Source of the DNA: an uncultured bacterium
Lineage (GTDB): Bacteria > Planctomycetota > Phycisphaerae > Phycisphaerales > SM1A02
Reading direction: 5' to 3'
NCBI GenBank assembly: GCA_903861235.1
Contig: CAIOTP010000263.1
Coordinates: 1 to 40,561, forward strand
DNA length: 40,561 nt
The notes beneath the pieces were generated by a model, which saw nothing but the letters and a program-made list of their open reading frames with translations, was not told the DNA's origin and searched no databases. Each line of letters starts with the position of its first letter. The stretch's first letter is position 1. Shown here in pieces: positions 22,124-30,027 of the stretch. Both the position numbers and the translations under genes were made by a program.

Positions 22124-23685
22124 CGCCGGCGAGAAGCGCGGCCCTTGGGTCGGGCGGCGGTCTTCACGGCACCGCGCCGCGCCGGCTTCTTGCCCGCCGC
22201 CTTGCGGGGCGCCGGCTTGGGCTTGACCTCGGGCTCGAAGTCGGGCTCCGGGGCGTCCTCGGGCACGCCCGCGCCGGATCCGTCAGGCCGACCTCCCGGC
22301 AGATCCTGCCAGCGACGGCGAGCGCTGAACTGCAGCTTGATCGGCACCTCGCTGAAGGGCAGTTCCTCGCGCAGGCGGTTCAGCAGGTAACGCTCGTACT
22401 GGCCCTCGAACAGCGCGGGCTTGTTCACCACCACCGCGATGGTCGGCGGATTCACCGCGATCTGGCTGACATAGAACAACTTCGCCTTGGTGCCCAGCTT
22501 GCTGCTGGGGCCGCGCTCCTGAAGGATGCGGCGGATGGCGGCGTTCACGCGGCCGGTCCCCTCGCGATGGGACGCCTGGTCGCGCAGCGAGAAGCTCATG
22601 GCCACGGCGTCGCGGACGCCCAGTCCGGACTTGGCGCTCACGAAGCAGATGGGTGCGAATTCCAGACCCGGGAACTCCTGGGTCAGGTACTCCTGATAGT
22701 CGGCCGGCTTCAGCTTGCGCTGCACCAGGTCCCACTTGTTCACCACGATCACCGTGGGCTTGAAGCCCTCGATCAGCTGGCCCGCCAGCTGCTTCTCGAT
22801 CTGGCTGCTCTTCTCGGTGGCGTCCAGGAGCAGCCAGCAGACGTCCGCGCGGGCGATGGCGTCGGTGGTGCGCGTGTTGGCGTAGAACTCGATGTCGCCG
22901 TCCCAGCTTTTGCGCTTGCGCACGCCCGCGGTGTCGATGAAGGTGACCGCGCGCTCGCCCAGCTGCAGCCGCACGTCCACGCTGTCGCGCGTGGTGCCCG
23001 CGATCTCGCTCACGATCACGCGAGGCTCGCCCGCCAGCTGGTTGATCAGGCTGCTCTTGCCCGCGTTGCGACGGCCCACGATGGCCACCCGCAGGTCGCT
23101 GCTGGGCGGGGCTTCGTCCACATCGTCGCTCTTCTCGGGCAGACGGCCACAGATGGCGTCGCGGAGGCGGTTCAGGCCGTTGCCGCTCTGGGCGCTGACG
23201 CAGATCGGCTGGCCGAAGCCCAGCTGAGCCGCGTCCTGTGCCGAGTTCTCCAGGCTGCGGTCGTCCACCTTGTTGGCCACCAGCAGCGTGCGCTTGGCGA
23301 GCCCGCGGCGACGAAGCAGCTGGGACACCGTCCGGTCCAGGGCCAGCACGCCGTCGCGGGCGTCGATGGTGAACAGGATCACGTCCGCCGCCTCGGCCGC
23401 GGCCATGATCTGGAATTCGATGTCCGGGGTCAGGCCCGCCAGGTCCTTGCCCGCGTCGTCGATGCGGTTCTTGTCGGTGGTGTAGACACCCCAGCCGCCG
23501 GTGTCGATCACCTCCACGGCACGGGCCGGGCCGCGCGTGGGCTTCACGCTGATGGCGGCGGCGATGCGGTCGCGCGTGACGCCTGGCGTGGGATCCACGA
23601 TGGAGATGCGCTTCCCTGCGAGCCTGTTGAACAGGCTGCTCTTGCCCACGTTGGGGCGACCGATGATGGCCATTCGGGGAAGCAT
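22120..23685 (-). CDS. der: Ribosome-associated GTPase Der (EngA)
   Basis: A 521-residue double-GTPase needed for 50S subunit maturation in bacteria. The first G domain has GRPNVGKSS (residues 9-17), GVTRD and DTGGW; the second has GRRNAGKSS, GTTRDSVD, DTAGVRKR and NKWD, followed by the KH-like C-terminal domain (RILQERGPSSK, KLFYVSQIAVNPPTI, RYLLNRLREELPFSEVPI). After the fold is a tail of about 50 residues, with an acidic part followed by Lys/Arg/Ala-rich sequence (KPAPRKAAGKKPARR). Such tails could bind rRNA (inference). Of two nearby ATGs I chose 23685; the alternative at 23673 removes four residues. A TACCAT hexamer precedes it by 10 nt. It is divergent from the binding-protein gene at 23748. 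Confidence 0.96.
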   Translation of the reverse strand: MLPRMAIIGRPNVGKSSLFNRLAGKRISIVDPTPGVTRDRIAAAISVKPTRGPARAVEVIDTGGWGVYTTDKNRIDDAGKDLAGLTPDIEFQIMAAAEAADVILFTIDARDGVLALDRTVSQLLRRRGLAKRTLLVANKVDDRSLENSAQDAAQLGFGQPICVSAQSGNGLNRLRDAICGRLPEKSDDVDEAPPSSDLRVAIVGRRNAGKSSLINQLAGEPRVIVSEIAGTTRDSVDVRLQLGERAVTFIDTAGVRKRKSWDGDIEFYANTRTTDAIARADVCWLLLDATEKSSQIEKQLAGQLIEGFKPTVIVVNKWDLVQRKLKPADYQEYLTQEFPGLEFAPICFVSAKSGLGVRDAVAMSFSLRDQASHREGTGRVNAAIRRILQERGPSSKLGTKAKLFYVSQIAVNPPTIAVVVNKPALFEGQYERYLLNRLREELPFSEVPIKLQFSARRRWQDLPGGRPDGSGAGVPEDAPEPDFEPEVKPKPAPRKAAGKKPARRGAVKTAARPKGRASRRR

Positions 23686-23695
23686 GGAAGGGACC

Positions 23696-23701
23696 ATGGT
23701 A
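23696..23701 (-). promoter_or_regulatory. Putative -10 element of der
   Basis: Minus-strand TACCAT ends 10 nt before the ATG at 23685. An in-frame ATG overlaps the hexamer itself, which argues against using that upstream start. Confidence 0.4.
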
Positions 23702-23735
23702 CGGGGGACGGCCCGGACCGCCTCGCATGCACAAC

Positions 23736-23741
23736 TAGACT
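23736..23741 (+). promoter_or_regulatory. Putative -10 element (leaderless start)
   Basis: TAGACT ends 6 nt (GCCGGC) before the ATG at 23748. No -35 was recognised. Confidence 0.5.
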
Positions 23742-23747
23742 GCCGGC

Positions 23748-24884
23748 ATGCCACGACTTCCCGCTCTGATCGCGTGCCTGCTGCTCCCGCTGCCCGCCTG
23801 CGTTTCAAGCGCTCCCACCGCGGCCCTTCTGATGGAGCAGTCGGGGGCGAACGCCGACTTCGGCATGGCGGCGTCGGCCGGAGCCCAGTTGGCCATGCAG
23901 CGCGCCGACCTGGATGCCGCCATCCGCCCGCTTCCAGCGGCGCGACTGCGACTGGTGGAGAGGGACGCCGCCAGCACTCCCGCAGCCGCCAAGGCCGCTG
24001 CACAGCAGCTGGAGCCGATCGCGCTGGTGGGCGTGGGTCTGAACGACAGCGACGAGGCCCTCGCCGCCGTGCCCGTGTTCACGCAGGCGGGCAAGCCGTT
24101 CATGATCGTGGGCGCCACCGATCCGGTGCTTCCCAACCGATGCGGACCCGGCACCTTCATGGCGGCCTTCAGCGACGAGGTGCAGGCCCAGGCGGCGGCC
24201 CGCTACGCGGCGCGGACCTTCGGTCGACGCTGCGTGATGGTCATGGACTCCAGGTACGACTACACCAGCGGACTGGCCCGGGCCTTCACGCAGGCTTTCG
24301 AGAAGCTGGGGGGTACCGTGGAGACCAGCGTCGACCTTCGCTCGCCGCGCGCCATGGCGGCGGTGGCGGCGCTCAAGGCGGAGAAGGCGCCGGACTTCGT
24401 GTTCCTGTCGGCCGAGCCCGACGGCCTTCGCATGATGCTCGGCCCGATCCGGGACGCGCTGCCCTTCGCCCCGATCATGGGAGGCGACGGACTGGACTGC
24501 TCGGTGTTCGACCAGGTGCCGCACCTGCAGTCCGAGGCGGTCTTCTTCACCACGCATGCGTGGTTCGGCAAGGGCGCCACGCCGGAGGCCGCGGCCTTCG
24601 CCCGCGCCTACCTGGAGGCCTGGGGCACGCCGCCACCCAACGGCTTCGCCGCGCTGGGGTACGACGCCATGAGCATGGTGAACACCGCGGTGAACAAGGC
24701 CAGCGTGCTAGGCCCGCCCAGTCCGAAGGACATCGCGAAGGCGATCGGCGAGATCCGCAACTACCGCGGAGCCTCGGGCGTCATCTCGTACGGCGACGGT
24801 CCGGTGCCGCGGAAGGACGTGTGGATCGTGGGCATCCGCCGTGGCGAACGCTTCCTGGCCGACCGCGTGGCGCCCTCACCCTGA
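23748..24884 (+). CDS. Periplasmic-binding lipoprotein (Peripla_BP_6-like)
   Basis: A 378-residue lipoprotein; MPRLPALIACLLLPLPAC has a lipobox-like end with the lipidated cysteine at residue 18. The mature part has the two-lobe fold of branched-chain amino acid type binding proteins: LLMEQSGANADFGMAASAG at the start, ALVGVGLNDSDEALAAVPVF, KPFMIVGATDPVLPN, then the second lobe RRCVMVMDSRYDYTSGLA and APDFVFLSAEPDGLRMM. It should bind a small solute in the periplasm. No permease or ATPase gene adjoins it, so it may be a sensor-type or orphan binding protein. The ligand cannot be read. The ATG follows a leaderless-type TAGACT. Its stop region overlaps the convergent FGE-like gene by 9 nt. Confidence 0.88.
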   Translation: MPRLPALIACLLLPLPACVSSAPTAALLMEQSGANADFGMAASAGAQLAMQRADLDAAIRPLPAARLRLVERDAASTPAAAKAAAQQLEPIALVGVGLNDSDEALAAVPVFTQAGKPFMIVGATDPVLPNRCGPGTFMAAFSDEVQAQAAARYAARTFGRRCVMVMDSRYDYTSGLARAFTQAFEKLGGTVETSVDLRSPRAMAAVAALKAEKAPDFVFLSAEPDGLRMMLGPIRDALPFAPIMGGDGLDCSVFDQVPHLQSEAVFFTTHAWFGKGATPEAAAFARAYLEAWGTPPPNGFAALGYDAMSMVNTAVNKASVLGPPSPKDIAKAIGEIRNYRGASGVISYGDGPVPRKDVWIVGIRRGERFLADRVAPSP

Positions 24885-25694
24885 CGCAGGTGTGCGGCAG
24901 GCTCGAAAGCCCACCGTGGCCTCGCGCGTGTCGGGCTTCGTCAGCGTTCGGCTCGCGGCCTTCGCGCAGATCGGGCAGTTGAACCAGCTGCCGCCACGGA
25001 AGGGCTGCATGCCCTCGGGACCGGCGGCCGGATCGAAGCACCACTCCCAGACGTTGCCGTGCATGTCGTGCAGGCCCCATGCGTTGGGCTTCTTCGTCCC
25101 GACCGCGTGCGTCTGGCCGTCGGACTGGTCGCGGCTCCAGCTGAACTCGCCGATGCGGGTCTCCTGATCGCCGAAGGCGAAGGCGGCGGTGCTTCCGGCG
25201 CGGCAGGCGTACTCCCATTCGGCCTCGGTGGGCAGCCGCCAGCCCGGACCGCCCAGGTCCTTCACCAGCGCGAACTGGATGCCGCCGTCGGCACGCCGCA
25301 CGACCTTCTGCAGCTCGTAGCGCGGCGACAGTCCCTCGCGCTTCGAGCGTGCGTTGCAGTACTCCATGGCGTCCCATTGCGAGACCAGCTCCACCGGACG
25401 CAGCGGCGCGTCGGCGGCGTCGACGAACTTCGACGGATTGCGGCCCAGCGTCGCCTTGAAATCCGCCTGCGTGATCTCGGTGCGAGTCATCAGGAGCGGG
25501 TGGTCGAAGGTGACCACGGTGCCTTGGCGCTGCGTGAAGTCCTGCTCCAGCTGGCCCATGCCCTGGTCCAGGGCGGCCATGGTGAATGAGCCTCTGGGCA
25601 AGGTCACCGGATCAGGACCCACGGCTGCATCCGGGCCGGGCGGAAGCGCGGCCACCAGGAGAAGCGTGGGAACCGTGAGCGGATGGGCGGACAT
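24876..25694 (-). CDS. FGE-sulfatase-family (SUMF1-like) secreted protein
   Basis: A 272-residue protein with an N-terminal hydrophobic segment that looks like a signal peptide. The FGE/SUMF1 fold is clear: LMTRTEITQADF, PVELVSQWDAMEYCNARSKR, WRLPTEAEWEYACRAGS, NAWGLHDMHGNVWEWC, FRGGSWFNCPICAKAASR and VGFRACR. True formylglycine synthases have two copper-binding cysteines about five apart after GGSW; here the cysteines are CPIC, two residues apart, so the catalytic arrangement may differ. It may be a non-catalytic member of the family or modify another substrate. The ATG at 25694 shares ATGA with the stop of the upstream YHYH-domain gene, so the two are translationally coupled. Confidence 0.85.
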   Translation of the reverse strand: MSAHPLTVPTLLLVAALPPGPDAAVGPDPVTLPRGSFTMAALDQGMGQLEQDFTQRQGTVVTFDHPLLMTRTEITQADFKATLGRNPSKFVDAADAPLRPVELVSQWDAMEYCNARSKREGLSPRYELQKVVRRADGGIQFALVKDLGGPGWRLPTEAEWEYACRAGSTAAFAFGDQETRIGEFSWSRDQSDGQTHAVGTKKPNAWGLHDMHGNVWEWCFDPAAGPEGMQPFRGGSWFNCPICAKAASRTLTKPDTREATVGFRACRTPASG

Positions 25695-26797
25695 CAGAAG
25701 TGCAGCAGCATGGTGCCGATGTCACCGGCATCCACGCTTCCACTGCCGTCCAGATCACCCAGGGGTCCCCGCGAGCCGAACAGGATCAGCAGACCTCCAA
25801 TGTCGCCCGCGTCCACCACGCCCGATTCGTCCAGGTCCACCGGATCGAACGCCACGGCGGCCGTCGGCACGGTCACACGCCCGCCGCCCGGACCGGTGTT
25901 CGCCGTATCGAGCGTGCCCATGTAGGTGGGCCCAAGCAGATACGGATACGCCGGCGAACCCGAGTCGTCCGTGGTGACGAAGTAGGCCCAGGTGCCCTCT
26001 GGAAATTCGGGTGTGACGCAGAATCGCGCATTCGAATCGTTCAGGTCACCGAGCCCCGCGACGTACTCGTAATCCTCGATGTAGTACCCCAGCGGATAGG
26101 TGGCGCTGACCGCGGGTCCGTAGTTGGCCGAGGTGAGCACGGTCCCGTTGGGGAGCATGGTCCGCTGCGTGATGCTTCGAAGCCGGTAGCTGCTCTTGAT
26201 GCGCCGGATGCCGCCCGTTCCGTCGATGTTCGCGTGACCGAACGGCCCGTACACCGGAAAGCCGTCGAAACCGAAGCCCACGATCGGCGAGTGCTCGGCG
26301 GGCGTCAGGTCGTACATGCATGCGGCGTTCTGGTGGTTGTGATACTGCGTCATGGCCGGATGGCCGCCGCAGGAATCGAAGCCGGGACCTTCGACCACGA
26401 TCGCGTTCTGGTGCCAGACGTTCCGGTTGTTGTAGCTGCGGGCGTCGCTCGCGTTGAAGATGCAGACACCGTTGGTCCACACGCCGATCTGGCCCAGACC
26501 GGTCGCCGTGCGCGTGCCCGTCTTGGGCTGTGGTTGGCGCGTGATGCGGAAGCTCCAGTTGCCGTCCGTGGGCGAACCGGGATTGCCGGGCCAGGGACCG
26601 ATCGGATAGCTGGGCACGGAGCTGCACTGCACGTAGACGTGGCTGGCGTCGTACTTCACCGCCTGCACGTCCGCCTCCTGGCCACCGTAGCCCGTGCGCC
26701 CCGTGATGTTCACGAACCAGCACTGCGCCTGCGGCGGGGCGGACCAGGCGAGGGCGGTCAGGACCAGGACGAGCGTGTTCGTGGCCAGGCGGATCAT
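25694..26797 (-). CDS. YHYH-domain secreted protein with dockerin-like tail
   Basis: A 367-residue exported protein. The signal peptide is MIRLATNTLVLVLTALAW-SAPPQAQ. The YHYH-type region includes GHPAMTQYHNH (YHNH variant of the usual YHYH), VGFGFDGFPVYGPFG and GYYIEDYEY, as in the PF14240 family of unknown function. The C-terminus has two EF-hand/dockerin-like units, the second ending DAGDIGTMLLHF with no residues after it. The tail resembles that of the protein at 1-594. YHYH proteins are often next to metal or redox genes, but the activity is unproven. A GGAG site lies 7 nt before the ATG at 26797, so this gene has a leader. It forms an operon with the FGE-like gene. Confidence 0.87.
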   Translation of the reverse strand: MIRLATNTLVLVLTALAWSAPPQAQCWFVNITGRTGYGGQEADVQAVKYDASHVYVQCSSVPSYPIGPWPGNPGSPTDGNWSFRITRQPQPKTGTRTATGLGQIGVWTNGVCIFNASDARSYNNRNVWHQNAIVVEGPGFDSCGGHPAMTQYHNHQNAACMYDLTPAEHSPIVGFGFDGFPVYGPFGHANIDGTGGIRRIKSSYRLRSITQRTMLPNGTVLTSANYGPAVSATYPLGYYIEDYEYVAGLGDLNDSNARFCVTPEFPEGTWAYFVTTDDSGSPAYPYLLGPTYMGTLDTANTGPGGGRVTVPTAAVAFDPVDLDESGVVDAGDIGGLLILFGSRGPLGDLDGSGSVDAGDIGTMLLHF

Positions 26798-26846
26798 GGG
26801 GCGTGCTCCAGCATGCCACGCCAACGCCGTTGTTCCAAACGCCATT

Positions 26847-28454
26847 TCAGTTTTTGAGCAGCGTTTCCCCGGACATCTCCGCCGGCTTGGCCATGCCCAG
26901 CATCTGCAGCAGGGTCGGAGCCACGTCACCCAGGCGACCGTCCGGCCTCAGGTGCGTCCCCTTCCACTTCGCTCCCACCACGGTGAGCGGCACCGCGTAG
27001 TTGGTGTGTGCAGTGTGTGGCGCACCGGTGGAAGGATCCTTCATCTGCTCGGCGTTGCCGTGATCCGCGGTCACGACGAGCGAACCACCCTTCGCCAGCG
27101 TGGCGTCCACGATCCGCTGCACGCAGGCGTCGACCTCCTCGCAGGCCCGGATCGCCGCCTCGAGCGAGCCGGTGTGCCCCACCATGTCCGGATTGGCGAA
27201 GTTCACGATGAACAGCCGCTCGCAATCCGGCGCGGCCAGCCGCTCCAGGACCGCCTGACACACACCCTCGGCGCTCATCTGCGGCTTCAGGTCGTACGTG
27301 GGCACGTCCTTGGGACTGGGCACGATGGTGCGCCGCTCGCCGGGGAACGGCTCCTCGCGGTAGTCGTTGAAGAAGAAGGTCACGTGCGGGAACTTCTCCG
27401 TCTCGGCGCAGCGGAACTGCGTCAGGCCCGCGCGGCTCACCACCTCGCCCAGGATGCCCTGCATCTTGGCCGGACGCATGAAGATGGGCCGCACCGGCAG
27501 CCCCTGCTCGTACTCGGCCATGGTGGCGAAGAACAGGTCGCGCGGCCGCGGCTCGCGGTCGAAGCCGCCGCCCTGCACCGCCTTCCACGCCACGTCGTCG
27601 AGCATGAAGGCCTTGCACAGCTCGCGAGGCCGGTCGCCGCGGAAGTTGAAGAAGATCACGCTGTCGCCGTCGCCGATCGCGCCATCCGCGCACACCCGCG
27701 TGGGCGGCGTGAACTCGTCGCCCTTCTGGGTCGGGCCGGGCGGACTCGCCAGATGTCGCTGCACCGCGGCGAGCGCCGAGTCGGCCGTGGACCCGCCGCG
27801 CCCGCAGAGCAGGTCGTACGCCTGCTTCACCCGCTCCCATCGATGGTCGCGGTCCATGGCGTAGAAGCGGCCGCAGATCGTGGCCAGGCGTCCGCCCGTG
27901 CGGTCGAGCACGGTCTGCAGCCACGGCAGGTAGCGGAGCGACCCGTCCATGGCGGTGTCGCGACCGTCCGTGAAGGCGTGCACGAAGAGCCGGTCCGCGG
28001 ACACGCCCGCCGCCTTGGCCTGTTCGAGCACCGCCTGCAGGTGCGGAAGGTCGCTGTGCACCTGGCCGTCACTGAGCAGCCCCAGCACGTGCACCCGCCG
28101 ACCGGTGGCGTTCGCGCGGCGGAAGGCCTCCTGCAGCACGGGGTTGCGTGCGAACGAACCGTCACGGATGGCGCGGGTGATCCGCATGAGTTCCTGGTCG
28201 ACCACACGGCCGGCGCCCAGGTTCTGGTGCCCCACCTCGCTGTTGCCCATGACCGGACCGTCCGGGCCCACCGGAAGGCCCACATCCTCGCCGCTGGTCC
28301 GGATCAGGGTGGTCGGCCAGTCGCGCTCGAGCATGTCCGAGCATGGCGTGCGAGCCAGCTTCACGGCGTTGAAGGCGTCATGCTCCGGATGCGGGTTCCG
28401 CCCCCAGCCGTCGCGGATGATCAGGACCACCGGACCGGTGGATGCGTTCGCCAT
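26847..28454 (-). CDS. gpmI: 2,3-bisphosphoglycerate-independent phosphoglycerate mutase
   Basis: A 535-residue manganese-dependent enzyme that interconverts 3- and 2-phosphoglycerate in glycolysis and gluconeogenesis. It has RDGWG with a metal Asp15, PVMGNSEVGHQNLG with the phosphoserine Ser72, HAFTDGRDT, NFRGDRPREL, FVNFANPDMVGHTG and VVTADHGNAEQM; H-x-H-T-N-Y-A-V-P near the end is also normal. Length is slightly above the usual 510. The start MANASTG (ATG at 28454) was preferred to in-frame upstream starts because TACACT lies 6 nt upstream and the fold begins at once. It is divergent from yggS; the two start codons are only about 60 bp apart. It is followed 49 bp later by the YHYH/FGE pair on the same strand. 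Confidence 0.96.
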   Translation of the reverse strand: MANASTGPVVLIIRDGWGRNPHPEHDAFNAVKLARTPCSDMLERDWPTTLIRTSGEDVGLPVGPDGPVMGNSEVGHQNLGAGRVVDQELMRITRAIRDGSFARNPVLQEAFRRANATGRRVHVLGLLSDGQVHSDLPHLQAVLEQAKAAGVSADRLFVHAFTDGRDTAMDGSLRYLPWLQTVLDRTGGRLATICGRFYAMDRDHRWERVKQAYDLLCGRGGSTADSALAAVQRHLASPPGPTQKGDEFTPPTRVCADGAIGDGDSVIFFNFRGDRPRELCKAFMLDDVAWKAVQGGGFDREPRPRDLFFATMAEYEQGLPVRPIFMRPAKMQGILGEVVSRAGLTQFRCAETEKFPHVTFFFNDYREEPFPGERRTIVPSPKDVPTYDLKPQMSAEGVCQAVLERLAAPDCERLFIVNFANPDMVGHTGSLEAAIRACEEVDACVQRIVDATLAKGGSLVVTADHGNAEQMKDPSTGAPHTAHTNYAVPLTVVGAKWKGTHLRPDGRLGDVAPTLLQMLGMAKPAEMSGETLLKN

Positions 28455-28460
28455 CTCGGC

Positions 28461-28466
28461 AGTGTA
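28461..28466 (-). promoter_or_regulatory. Putative -10 element of gpmI (leaderless start)
   Basis: Minus-strand TACACT ends 6 nt (GCCGAG) before the ATG at 28454, a typical member of the leaderless set. Confidence 0.5.
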
Positions 28467-28480
28467 GGAACGCGTGGGCG

Positions 28481-28509
28481 TTGCTCGCCGCCACGCCACG
28501 GGCTAGCCT
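28481..28509 (+). promoter_or_regulatory. -35/-10 pair of yggS (leaderless start)
   Basis: TTGCTC (28481-28486) and TAGCCT (28504-28509) are separated by 17 nt. TAGCCT ends 6 nt (GCGGCC) before the ATG at 28516, so the transcript should begin at or beside the start codon. This is the only leaderless candidate in the window with a plausible -35 at ideal spacing. Confidence 0.55.
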
Positions 28510-28515
28510 GCGGCC

Positions 28516-29316
28516 ATGGGAGAAACCGCAGCACCCGCCCCCATGGACGCCGCCGCGAGCGGCGCGTTGCGGGGCCGCTGGACCGAAGTCCGCCAGCGCG
28601 TGGAGGCCGCCGCCCGCCGCAGCGGCCGCAAGCCCACCGACGTGCTGCTGGTGGTGGTGACCAAGAGCGGCAGCATCGACCAGATCCGCGAGCTGGTGCA
28701 GTTCGGTCAGGTGGACATGGCCGAGAACCGCGTGCAGCAGCTGGTGCAGCGCGCGGCGAGCGTGGGCGAATGGCTCCAGCGGCGCCGCGAGATGGATCCC
28801 AAGGCCGAGCTGCCCACCGTGCGCTGGCACATGATCGGCTCGCTGCAGCGCAACAAGGTCCGCAAGTGCATGGAGGTGGCCCGGCTGATCCACGGCGTGG
28901 ACAGCCTGCGGCTGGCCGAGGAGATCCAGGCCGCCGCAGTGCGCCGCGAGACGCCCATGGAAGTCCTGGTCGAAGTGAACGTGAGCGGCGAGGACAGCAA
29001 GCACGGCATCGCACCGCCGGCCGTCCGTCACCTGCTCGATCAGATGGACACCATGCTCAACCTGAAGGTCCGCGGCCTGATGTGCATGGCGCCCCTCTCG
29101 GGCGGCACCGAGGCCGCCCGGCGGACCTTCGACCGCTGCCGCGAGATCTTCGAAGACTGCCGCACCTCCGGAGCAGGTGGCGACCGCTTCGACCTGCTCA
29201 GCATGGGCATGAGCGGGGATTTCGAGGTGGCGATCGAATGCGGGGCCAACCTGGTGCGTGTGGGCGGCGCCGTGATCGGCCCGCCCCAGGTCGAGGAACC
29301 CCCGGAGGAAGCGTGA
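28516..29316 (+). CDS. yggS: PLP-homeostasis protein YggS
   Basis: A 266-residue member of the YggS/PROSC family, a small TIM-barrel protein that binds pyridoxal phosphate and controls its availability and amino-acid homeostasis. LLVVVTKSGS carries the PLP lysine (Lys50; the usual motif is AVSKTKP). RWHMIGSLQRNKVRK, LVEVNVSGEDSKHGI and GLMCMAPL are conserved, and the C-terminal FDLLSMGMSGDFEVAIECG and VRVGGAVIG fit the phosphate site. The N-terminus is longer than usual, about 20 residues before the first helix. The ATG follows a TTGCTC-17-TAGCCT promoter with no leader. The gene ends 50 bp before the ATG of tmk; an in-frame GTG of the next gene overlaps its stop. Confidence 0.94.
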   Translation: MGETAAPAPMDAAASGALRGRWTEVRQRVEAAARRSGRKPTDVLLVVVTKSGSIDQIRELVQFGQVDMAENRVQQLVQRAASVGEWLQRRREMDPKAELPTVRWHMIGSLQRNKVRKCMEVARLIHGVDSLRLAEEIQAAAVRRETPMEVLVEVNVSGEDSKHGIAPPAVRHLLDQMDTMLNLKVRGLMCMAPLSGGTEAARRTFDRCREIFEDCRTSGAGGDRFDLLSMGMSGDFEVAIECGANLVRVGGAVIGPPQVEEPPEEA

Positions 29317-29354
29317 GCCTGGCCGAGCGCCCCGTGACCGCGCCCGACCCCCGC

Positions 29355-29360
29355 TACATT
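29355..29360 (+). promoter_or_regulatory. Putative -10 element of tmk (leaderless start)
   Basis: TACATT ends 6 nt (GCGGCC) before the ATG at 29367, the same 6-nt spacer as at yggS. A GTGACC lies 15 nt upstream as a weak -35. It supports an internal promoter after yggS. Confidence 0.5.
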
Positions 29361-29366
29361 GCGGCC

Positions 29367-30011
29367 ATGGGCGGCGCCGAATGGAGCGATCGGCTGCGTG
29401 GACGGTTCCTGGCCTTCGAGGGCCCGGACGGAAGCGGCAAGAGCACGCAGATTGCGCGGCTGCAGGCCTGGGCCCAGGAGCGTGGATTGCCGCTCACGCT
29501 GGTGCGTGAGCCGGGAGGCACCGCGGTGGGCGAGCGCATCCGTCAGATCCTGCTGGATCCCATCCACGGCGAGATGACCGTGCGCTGCGAGATGCTGCTC
29601 TACATGGCCAGCCGATCGCAGCTGGTCGAGGAGCGGGTGAAGCCGGCGCTTGCCCAGGGTTCCTGCGTGATCAGCGACCGCTTCGTGGGCAGCACGCTGG
29701 CGTATCAGGGTGCCGCTGGAGGCATGTCCGAAGCCGAGATCCGCGCCGTGGCCCAGGTGGCCATCGGCGGCCGATGGCCCGACCTCACCGTGCTCTTCGA
29801 CGTGGACACCGACACCGCCATGCAGCGCCTGAGCCCCCTGCTCGACCGCATGGAGGGCAAGGGCGCGGCGTTCCACCGCCGCGTGCGCGAGGGCTATCTG
29901 GAGCAGGCCCGGCGTGATCCACGCGGTCACCTGGTGATCGACGCGTCACGCAGTCCCGACGAGGTCACCACCCAGCTCATGCAGGGCCTGCAGGCCTGGG
30001 CGACGGCCTGA
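29367..30011 (+). CDS. tmk: Thymidylate kinase
   Basis: A 214-residue dTMP kinase that makes dTDP for DNA synthesis. FLAFEGPDGSGKST contains the P-loop (residues 19-26), REPGGTAVGE the substrate loop, CVISDRFVGSTLAYQG the DRx motif, and LEQARRDPRGH the LID region. Start choice: ATG 29367 has a TACATT element 6 nt upstream and gives a normal N-terminus. An in-frame GTG at 29313 overlaps the yggS stop (GTGA) and follows GGAGGA; it would add 18 residues. Both could be used, giving coupled and independent translation. The gene is convergent with the unknown gene at 30028, 16 bp away. Confidence 0.94.
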   Translation: MGGAEWSDRLRGRFLAFEGPDGSGKSTQIARLQAWAQERGLPLTLVREPGGTAVGERIRQILLDPIHGEMTVRCEMLLYMASRSQLVEERVKPALAQGSCVISDRFVGSTLAYQGAAGGMSEAEIRAVAQVAIGGRWPDLTVLFDVDTDTAMQRLSPLLDRMEGKGAAFHRRVREGYLEQARRDPRGHLVIDASRSPDEVTTQLMQGLQAWATA

Positions 30012-30027
30012 GCAGATCGCCAGACGG

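Noticed and set aside
26694..29366. Open frame upstream of and in frame with thymidylate kinase
   Set aside because: It runs antisense through gpmI and through yggS in another frame; the kinase fold begins at 29367, so the upstream part is a shadow.
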